Assembly: GCA_049303435.1 (NCBI GenBank)
Contig: JBAQNC010000028.1
Coordinates: 1 to 10,722 of the forward strand
Direction: 5' to 3'
DNA: 10,722 nt
Source: Parvibaculum sp049303435
GTDB lineage: Bacteria; Pseudomonadota; Alphaproteobacteria; Parvibaculales; Parvibaculaceae
Part shown: piece by piece, positions 5,752 to 10,722 of the stretch
Layout of the letters: each line of letters starts with the position of its first letter
Position numbering within the stretch: position 1 is the first letter of the stretch
Notes under the pieces: model-generated
Told to the model about the DNA's origin: nothing
Database searches by the model: none
The model's input: the letters and a program-made list of their open reading frames with translations, nothing else
Translations under genes and position numbers: made by a program

Positions 5752-6309
5752 TTACTTGAAGTGCCCATAGGCCTTCACGACAGCTTCCGACAATTCCTTG
5801 TAAGCGCCTTCGATACCGACCTTGATATCGTCGAAGGCCCCTTCGCCCTGAACCTTGAGCGTCTTCAGACGCTTCTCAAGCTTCTTGCGATCGGTCTTGA
5901 GCTGGGTCAGCACGCCTTGATAACGCTTTTCGGTCGAGCGCAGCGCCTTCTTGGCTTCGCGTTCTGCCTTGTCGATATCACGGGCGACGCTCTTGACCTG
6001 CTTTTCAAGCGCCTTCTTGGCCTTGACCTGTTCCTTGGTCAGACGCGAGGCTACCTTGCTTGCGGCGGTTTTCGCCTTTGGCTTTGCAGCAGCCTTTGGT
6101 TTGGCGGCAACCTTCGGCTTGCCTGCAACCTTTGGCTTGGCTGTTGTCTTCGTCGCTGTCTTGGGTTTGGCTGCTGCCTTTGGCTTGGCAGGTGCCTTGG
6201 CCTTGGTCGCCGTGGTTGTCGCCTTGGCAGGACGCGCGGCTGTCCGCCGTGTGCCCTTGGCAGCGCGGACCGTCTTCGGTCGACCAGGTGCTTTTCGTCT
6301 TTCCGTCAT
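5752..6309 (-). CDS. Lys/Ala/Pro-rich histone H1-like protein with C-terminal helical domain
   Basis: A 185-residue, very basic protein in two parts. Residues 1-85 are a disordered Lys-Ala-Pro-Thr tail with repeated AAKPK/KPKVAA units, like eukaryotic H1 tails and the bacterial AlgP/HctB kind, and should bind DNA or RNA. Residues 88-155 are a long charged helix, probably a coiled coil (KEQVKAKKALEKQVKSVARDIDKAEREAKKAL and on). The end has helical segments GEGAFDDIKVGIEGAYKELSEAVVKAYGHF, which recall stress-related coiled-coil proteins with repeated A..DLK.G...A..EL units. The likely role is nucleoid compaction or RNA binding; this is inferred from composition. The start has only a distant GAGG (11 bases). 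The gene lies 101 bases after the GST-like gene on the same strand and has its own terminator. Confidence 0.75.
   Translation of the reverse strand: MTERRKAPGRPKTVRAAKGTRRTAARPAKATTTATKAKAPAKPKAAAKPKTATKTTAKPKVAGKPKVAAKPKAAAKPKAKTAASKVASRLTKEQVKAKKALEKQVKSVARDIDKAEREAKKALRSTEKRYQGVLTQLKTDRKKLEKRLKTLKVQGEGAFDDIKVGIEGAYKELSEAVVKAYGHFK
6058..6198 (-). repeat. Coding repeat of KPKA/AAKPK units
   Basis: Codons 38-84 of the histone-like gene hold about eight imperfect KPK-centred units spaced 5-8 residues apart. The DNA is correspondingly repetitive (GGCTTGGC, CTTTGGCTT and similar on +). Such tracts gain and lose units by slippage. Confidence 0.6.
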
Positions 6310-6331
6310 TTTGAATTTGACCTCAATGTTG

Positions 6332-6380
6332 GCGTCGTCAGACGACGACGCGTCCCGACATTTGAAACATTGCCGACATT
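6332..6380 (-). promoter_or_regulatory. Hairpin and direct repeats upstream of the histone-like gene
   Basis: A perfect 8-bp hairpin GCGTCGTC/GACGACGC with 4-base loop AGAC occupies 6332-6351, ending 22 bases before the ATG. Just upstream, CCGACATT occurs twice on + (6355-6362 and 6373-6380), an 18-base period, nearly two helical turns, as expected for a dimer-bound operator. No convincing promoter was found to place them relative to a start site. Confidence 0.35.
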
Positions 6381-6410
6381 CCGCGCGTTACACAAGAGCG
6401 CAGCGCATGA

Positions 6411-7424
6411 TCAGGGTGCGGCCAAAAATTCCAGACAGCCCGCATCACGCAAAACGGGGGTGAGTTTCTCGCGCGCCGCATCGCTCAAACTCGCGAAGCG
6501 CGCACGCAGGGTGCTGAGGCATTTCACCTGATAGCGGAAGGTTCCCTGCTCATAGGAATGGCCGAGCGCGCGAAAGGAAAACGTCTCTTCGCCATGTCCC
6601 ATCGCATCGGCATTGGCGACAAGGAACGGGAAATAGACCTCGCCCGCCATCTTGAGAAGTCCTTTCACCGCAGGCGAAAGCGCCAGCTCGGCGTCGCGCC
6701 ATTCGCCTTCGACGCCCGAGGCGTCATCAAGCTCGGCAAGCCAGCGGAAGGTGAAAGGCGCGCGCTCACGCATCATCTCGGCAGGCGTCGGATCGACGGC
6801 GAGTTGGGAGAGCTGACCCATCCAGCCGAAATCGGCAATCGAGGGACGTGTGCCAAAAAGAAACCGCTCCTCCGGTACATGGGCATTGAGCAAATCGAGA
6901 ACCTGATGCGCTGTCTCTTCGATCAGCGGCTTGTTGCCGGGCGTACAGCCCACAAGCGCCATGCGGCCCACCTGCCTGTCGCAAAAGGCAGCGGCGTATT
7001 TCTCGATATTCGCCAGCCCGCCCTCGGCGCTGCGGTCGAAAGAGAGCCAGAGCGACATCTGCGCCTGATCGCGCGGCAGGAACCAGCGATAATGGAACAT
7101 CATCTTCGTGCCCCACTCGTCGGCCATGTCCTCAAGCAGAAAACTAAGAAAGTGTTGAGATTCATCTTCCGGCAGCACGGATCGCTCGCCGGGATGGCGT
7201 TTCTCCAGCTCGTAAACAAGCGGCGTGCTGTCGGTTTGCATATTTCCGTCGGGAAATTGCAATACAGGGATCACCGGAGGCCGGACGTTGGCAATTTCGT
7301 AAGCGTTTGCATCGTTTAATTGCGTCCAGACATGCGGGATTCGGCGGTACCGCATGACGGCGCGCAATTTCATGGAATAGGGCGAACCAAGCCCGCCAAA
7401 AATCCGATAGGTCTCAATGCTCAT
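6411..7424 (-). CDS. Glutathione S-transferase family protein, long form
   Basis: A 337-residue protein with a thioredoxin-like GST N-terminal domain (about 4-78) and an all-helical C-terminal region that is much longer than in ordinary 200-230 residue GSTs. Marks are FGGLGSPYSMKLRAVMRY (9-26), where Ser14 or Ser17 would stand at the active-site turn, the cis-Pro loop VIPVLQF (51-57), and the glutathione gamma-glutamyl contact QTDST (63-67) before PLVYELEKRHP. FLFGTRPSIADFGWMGQL carries the N-capping motif of the GST core. Long GSTs of this kind are common in alphaproteobacteria that degrade xenobiotics, but the substrate is unknown. It should be cytoplasmic. AGGGGG about 5 bases before the ATG supports the start. 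It is divergent from the alpha/beta hydrolase gene with 60 bases between them and may be read through into the histone-like gene. Confidence 0.82.
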   Translation of the reverse strand: MSIETYRIFGGLGSPYSMKLRAVMRYRRIPHVWTQLNDANAYEIANVRPPVIPVLQFPDGNMQTDSTPLVYELEKRHPGERSVLPEDESQHFLSFLLEDMADEWGTKMMFHYRWFLPRDQAQMSLWLSFDRSAEGGLANIEKYAAAFCDRQVGRMALVGCTPGNKPLIEETAHQVLDLLNAHVPEERFLFGTRPSIADFGWMGQLSQLAVDPTPAEMMRERAPFTFRWLAELDDASGVEGEWRDAELALSPAVKGLLKMAGEVYFPFLVANADAMGHGEETFSFRALGHSYEQGTFRYQVKCLSTLRARFASLSDAAREKLTPVLRDAGCLEFLAAP

Positions 7425-7484
7425 CTCGTCCCCCTGTCTCTTTCCTTGTTCCCGTCACGCAATGGTCAGTGGCGGCCAAGGTTA

Positions 7485-8372
7485 ATGGTCTACATTACGA
7501 TGACCCATGACATCCATCAGGGCAAGCCGACATTGGACGCACCGACCGGTCGCACCATCATGCTCATTCACGGCATGTGGAGCCGTCCCCATGTCTGGGC
7601 GAATTTCCGCCATTACCTCGAAGACCACGGCTATCGCGTCATTGTGCCGACGCTGCGCCACCACCATGCAGAGCCCGACGAGCCAAGCCATCCGGAACTT
7701 GGCACAACGAGCCTGCTCGACTATGCCGCCGACCTCGAACGCGAAATCCGTCTGCTGGATGAAAAGCCTTTCATCATCGGTCACTCGATGGGCGGCACGC
7801 TCGCCCAGATGATGGCGGCGCGCGGGCTCACTCGGGGAAACGTGCTTCTGGCGACCGCCCATTGCGCGCCGGTCCTCTCGTTCAACCGCACGGTCTGGAA
7901 CTTCTTTCTCCGTGAAGCGCACCTGATGTCCTTCTGGCGGCGGACGCAGCGTCCGTCCTATCGCATCATGCGTGACACCTGCCTCAACGGCCTGAACGAA
8001 CGCGACGCGCAAAATCTCTATTCGACGCTGGTGCCGGAATCCGGTCGCATCACCTTTGAACTGGCGCTCTGGTTTCTGGACAGACGCCGCGCCGCACTGA
8101 TCGACGCCAGGAAGATCGACTGCCCCATGCTCATGCTGACGGGAACCGACGACTATCTGACGCCGCTTTCGGTCACTCGCCGCCTTGCGGAATATTATGG
8201 CCATAATGCGCGGCTTGAGGAATTGCCCGGACGCTCCCATTGGTTGCCGCTGGAACCGGGCTGGCAGGAAGTGGCCGAACGCGCGCGGCACTTCATCGAG
8301 CACGAAGCGCCGCTTTACAAGGCAAAAACGGGCGCCGAACCGGCGCCCGCTCTCGAACCCCAGATCGCCTGA
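7485..8372 (+). CDS. Alpha/beta hydrolase
   Basis: A 295-residue alpha/beta hydrolase with the complete set of motifs: oxyanion region LIHGMW (27-32), nucleophile elbow GHSMGG (99-104, Ser101), acid in LTGTDDYLTP (Asp222 or Asp223) and His252 in GRSHWLPLEPG. The insert HLMSFWRRTQRPSYR through LYSTLVPESGR forms the cap. The reaction is hydrolysis of an ester, lactone or similar bond; no substrate can be given. No signal peptide is present. The start is uncertain: the ATG at 7485 has AAGG only 3 bases away, the ATG at 7500 has nothing better, and the frame stays open to 7320 across the start of the divergent GST gene, which I reject. The gene ends 5 bases from the convergent amidohydrolase gene, and its last codons hold that gene's terminator. 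Confidence 0.88.
   Translation: MVYITMTHDIHQGKPTLDAPTGRTIMLIHGMWSRPHVWANFRHYLEDHGYRVIVPTLRHHHAEPDEPSHPELGTTSLLDYAADLEREIRLLDEKPFIIGHSMGGTLAQMMAARGLTRGNVLLATAHCAPVLSFNRTVWNFFLREAHLMSFWRRTQRPSYRIMRDTCLNGLNERDAQNLYSTLVPESGRITFELALWFLDRRRAALIDARKIDCPMLMLTGTDDYLTPLSVTRRLAEYYGHNARLEELPGRSHWLPLEPGWQEVAERARHFIEHEAPLYKAKTGAEPAPALEPQIA
8324..8349 (-). terminator. Intrinsic terminator of the amidohydrolase gene, inside the hydrolase 3' end
   Basis: CGGGCGCC/GGCGCCCG (8329-8336 with 8342-8349) is an 8-bp GC stem with a 5-base loop. On - it is followed by TTTTT (8324-8328). It lies 28 bases beyond the amidohydrolase stop, good geometry for termination on -, while being coding sequence on +. Confidence 0.75.
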
Positions 8373-8377
8373 CCGAT

Positions 8378-10117
8378 TTAGGCTGCCGCAGGCGCGCTTT
8401 TCGCCCCGCGCACCAGCTTGCCCGGAAGGGCTCCCGTCGGCTCGCCATTGCGATAGATAACCTCGCCGCTGGCAATCGTCACCACATAGCCGTCGGCTTC
8501 CTGCATCAGGCGGCGCGCGCCCGAAGGCAGGTCATAGACCATATGCGGCGGGCGCAGCTGCAGGTGCTCGAAATCGATCACATTCACATCCGCCTTGTAG
8601 CCCGGCGCAATCAGCCCGCGATCCATGAGGCCCATGGCTTGCGCCGTATCATGCGTCTGGCTCTTGACGACGAAAGGCAGGTCGAGCTGCTCACCGCGCG
8701 AGCGGTCGCGGCACCAATGCGTCAGCATATAGGTCGGCACGCTGACATCGCAGATCGCGCCGACATGCGCGCCGCCGTCACTCAGACCGAACAGCGTGTT
8801 CGGGTTGCGCATCATGGTCAGCGTATTGTCGAGATTGAAGTCCGTATAATTATGCAGCGGGAAGAAGAGGAAGCCCGTGCCACCGTTGGCGGTAAGAATG
8901 TCATAGACGATCTCGTCGGGGTTCTGGCCTGTCGCCTTGGCCCGCGCGCCAATGCTCTCCTCAGGCGCCGGTTCATAGTTCGGCGGATTGCCGAGATCGA
9001 ACATCTTGTGATAGGCGCCCGCCAGCGAATTGACGAAGGGATGCCCCGCTTCGGGCGCTTCCGACAGAAGCTTTTCGCGGAAGGCCGGTTCCAGCATCTT
9101 TGCGACGCGTTCGGCGAGCGGCAGATGCGCAATCGCGGCATAGCTCGGCCGCGTCACGAAAGGATGCACCGAGCCTTGCAGGCCCAGCATCAGCCCCACC
9201 GGACGGCCCTGCACCTGCGCCTTGATCGGCAGGCCCTTGGCGGCGGCCGCATCGAGCCGCTTCGTCAGATCGCGCCACTGGTCGGGCCAGACATCGGCCT
9301 GCACCATCGAAAAACTCAGGGGACGACCCGAAAGCTCCACCAGATGCGTGATGAGGCCGAACTCATGGTCGATTTCCTTGAAGTCGGAAACCCATTGCAG
9401 TACGCCCGTGCCCGCCTCTTTCAGCCCTTCGGCGATCGCCACCATTTCGGCGTCCGCCGCGCCCACCGTCGGCGTCAAATCGCCGTCGGCTGTGCGATGG
9501 ACCATCGTGCGTGTCGTTGAAAAGCCGAGCGCGCCCGCCTTGATCGCGTCGCGCACGAGCGTCTTCATTTCGGCAATCTCGGCATCGGTAGCCGGTTCGC
9601 GGTTCGCGCCGCGTTCGCCCATGACATAGACGCGCAATGCGCCATGCGGGATTTGCGCGGCGACGTCGATGTCGCGCGGGCGCGATTCAAGCTGATCGAG
9701 ATAATCGCCGAAGCTTTCCCAGTTCCAGGAGAGGCCCTCATGCAGCGCCGCGCCGGGAATATCCTCCACGCCTTCCATCAGGCGGATCAACGTATCGTGA
9801 TCGGTCTTGCGCACCGGCGCGAAGCCGACGCCGCAATTGCCCATGACCACCGTCGTCGTGCCGTGAATGGAGGACGGCGTCATGCGCTCGTCCCATGTCG
9901 CCTGACCGTCGTAATGCGTATGGATATCGACCCAGCCCGGCGTCACCAGCAGGCCCGACGCATCGATCTCTTCGCGGCCCTTCGCCGAGATTTCACCGAC
10001 GCCGACGATCACGCCCTTGTCGATCGCCACATCGGCCTTGCGCGGGGCGCTGCCCGTTCCATCGACCAGCGTGCCGCCGCGAATAACGATATCGACTTCA
10101 CTGTTGCTTTGCGGCAT
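8378..10117 (-). CDS. Amidohydrolase family 3 protein, D-aminoacylase superfamily
   Basis: A 579-residue metal-dependent amidohydrolase (COG3653-like). It opens with IVIRGGTLVDGTGSAPRKADVAI (11-32) of the small beta domain. HTHYDG (66-71) is the first metal motif, GNCGVG (93-98) holds the Cys95 equivalent of the D-aminoacylase metal ligand, and LSDGGAHVG (445-453) holds the catalytic Asp447. The C-terminal beta domain reads GLIAPGYKADVNVIDF. The HxRNE and second His segments expected for genuine D-aminoacylases read QWVSDF (241-246) and SFSMVQ (268-273), both without His. It is probably a cytoplasmic hydrolase of a cyclic amide or N-acyl compound, but not a standard D-aminoacylase. GAGGGAAG lies 4 bases before the ATG at 10117. 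Two neighbouring hydrolases make a catabolic setting plausible. Confidence 0.85.
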   Translation of the reverse strand: MPQSNSEVDIVIRGGTLVDGTGSAPRKADVAIDKGVIVGVGEISAKGREEIDASGLLVTPGWVDIHTHYDGQATWDERMTPSSIHGTTTVVMGNCGVGFAPVRKTDHDTLIRLMEGVEDIPGAALHEGLSWNWESFGDYLDQLESRPRDIDVAAQIPHGALRVYVMGERGANREPATDAEIAEMKTLVRDAIKAGALGFSTTRTMVHRTADGDLTPTVGAADAEMVAIAEGLKEAGTGVLQWVSDFKEIDHEFGLITHLVELSGRPLSFSMVQADVWPDQWRDLTKRLDAAAAKGLPIKAQVQGRPVGLMLGLQGSVHPFVTRPSYAAIAHLPLAERVAKMLEPAFREKLLSEAPEAGHPFVNSLAGAYHKMFDLGNPPNYEPAPEESIGARAKATGQNPDEIVYDILTANGGTGFLFFPLHNYTDFNLDNTLTMMRNPNTLFGLSDGGAHVGAICDVSVPTYMLTHWCRDRSRGEQLDLPFVVKSQTHDTAQAMGLMDRGLIAPGYKADVNVIDFEHLQLRPPHMVYDLPSGARRLMQEADGYVVTIASGEVIYRNGEPTGALPGKLVRGAKSAPAAA

Positions 10118-10175
10118 TGTTCTTCCCTCACATTCTGAATTTCTTGTTGGGGGAAGCTTAGTCCTCTGAAGCCAC

Positions 10176-10194
10176 CGACGAAAGAGTCTCGTCG
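10176..10194 (-). terminator. Small hairpin between the last two genes
   Basis: CGACGA (10176-10181) and TCGTCG (10189-10194) form a 6-bp hairpin 32 bases after the stop of the small exported protein gene. No T-run follows on -. Nothing else stands out in the 108-base gap, and the end of the window (10634-10722) has no clear promoter. Confidence 0.25.
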
Positions 10195-10225
10195 AATGGC
10201 CACAGTGACGTTGCGGGAAATATCC

Positions 10226-10633
10226 CTATTTCAGCGTATCGAGCGTCGCCTGCGTGTCGCTGGCGTCCTCCTTGGCCTTGTCCAGATCACTGGCCGCAAG
10301 CCCTGCCTTGGCCGATGTCAGCGCATCCTGCAGCGCCGAAGTCGTCGGCTCGTCCTTGCTGTCGGGGATCGCGCCATTGCCGAGCGTGGCGCAGGGGTTC
10401 AGATCCTTGGCCGAAAAATCAGTACCGTCCGGACCGACGAGGCAATTGATCGTGTGGTGTAGATGCGCGTGAACGCCATCGATATTGTCTGCGCCCGCAG
10501 CATAGCCCGCATGTGCAGCGGCGGCGGCAATCTCTTTTTCAAGCTGCGGCGCGGCGGCAAAGGCGGCGCTGCTCACGACGAACGACCCCGCAGCGAGAAA
10601 ACCAATAGCAGCTAATGTCGGAATTTTACGCAT
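10226..10633 (-). CDS. Small exported His/Cys-containing protein of unknown function
   Basis: I do not know a named family for this 135-residue protein. It has a standard Sec signal peptide: MRK, a hydrophobic stretch TLAAIGFLAAGSFVV, and an AFA cleavage site near residue 26. The mature part of about 109 residues begins with an Ala-rich helix, then HAHLHHTINCLVGPDG (55-70) and NPC (79-81) followed by GNGAIPD, then an acidic Ala-rich helical tail (about 97-135). Four histidines (41, 55, 57, 59-60 region) and the two cysteines 64 and 81 could bind a metal or heme, or the cysteines could form a disulfide in the periplasm. AAGGGAG eight bases before the ATG supports the start. It precedes the amidohydrolase on the same strand with a 108-base gap. 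Confidence 0.75.
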   Translation of the reverse strand: MRKIPTLAAIGFLAAGSFVVSSAAFAAAPQLEKEIAAAAAHAGYAAGADNIDGVHAHLHHTINCLVGPDGTDFSAKDLNPCATLGNGAIPDSKDEPTTSALQDALTSAKAGLAASDLDKAKEDASDTQATLDTLK

Positions 10634-10722
10634 GATGCGATCTCCCTTTGCAAATGAATTGTGAGGCGTACGAAAGCCTACACCCGTATGACGCGCGATG
10701 GGACCGTAAATTGGCCTACAGG

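Noticed and set aside
6058..6198. Possible CRISPR-like or tandem noncoding repeat
   Set aside because: Units are short, imperfect and in frame with a Lys-Ala-Pro protein tail; there are no spacers.
5674..6531. 285-codon open frame on + with a Leu/Gly/Cys-rich repeat, membrane-like
   Set aside because: The hydrophobic repeats are the complement of the Lys-Ala-Pro codons of the histone-like gene, and the frame runs across that gene's terminator.
7320..7484. 55-codon upstream extension of the alpha/beta hydrolase
   Set aside because: It overlaps the divergent GST start and encodes no conserved sequence; the domain begins after 7485.
8240..9520. 426-codon open frame on + opposite the amidohydrolase
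   Set aside because: The product is Arg/His-rich without domains; the - frame holds full amidohydrolase motifs.

Overview
The window looks like ordinary chromosome of a GC-rich alphaproteobacterium. The pointers are the gene content (rraA, speD-speE, several lipid/xenobiotic-type hydrolases, a Lys/Ala/Pro-rich histone H1-like protein), an alpha-type promoter of the TTGAC-N17-CTANAT class, and a paired GC-rich hairpin repeat at the left edge of a kind common in that class. A Parvibaculum-like Rhizobiales relative is possible, but this is a guess. I see no insertion sequence, phage gene, CRISPR array, tRNA or rRNA.

Left part (1-2200): a composite inverted hairpin repeat, then rraA and a family VIII esterase/beta-lactamase-like gene, both on +. 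A possible 61-residue one-helix membrane protein on - converges with the esterase. Centre (2203-4146): speE and speD on - overlap by ATGA and form a polyamine operon. Upstream of speD lies about 380 bases of leader with a good promoter, a Shine-Dalgarno-equipped 8-codon upstream ORF, an 8-bp stem domain before it, and a 13-bp long-range helix. The helix joins the uORF stop region to the sequence just before the speD ribosome binding site. This leader is the most interesting element here. It may be the alphaproteobacterial speF RNA class or something new. Diverging from it on + is an unrecognised 170-residue protein whose promoter is overlaid by a 15/19 match to the Fur consensus, so it is probably iron-regulated.

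Right part (4663-10722): on - a divergent nitronate monooxygenase-like flavoprotein, a histone H1-like protein with a clear intrinsic terminator, and a two-domain glutathione S-transferase-like protein. Divergent from the last is an alpha/beta hydrolase on +, which converges on a 579-residue amidohydrolase of the D-aminoacylase superfamily. The amidohydrolase's likely terminator lies inside the 3' end of the hydrolase gene. Last comes a small exported His/Cys-containing protein.

Apart from speDE, the genes look like independent housekeeping or catabolic units, not one pathway. All functional calls rest on motifs and remembered family patterns; no search was run.
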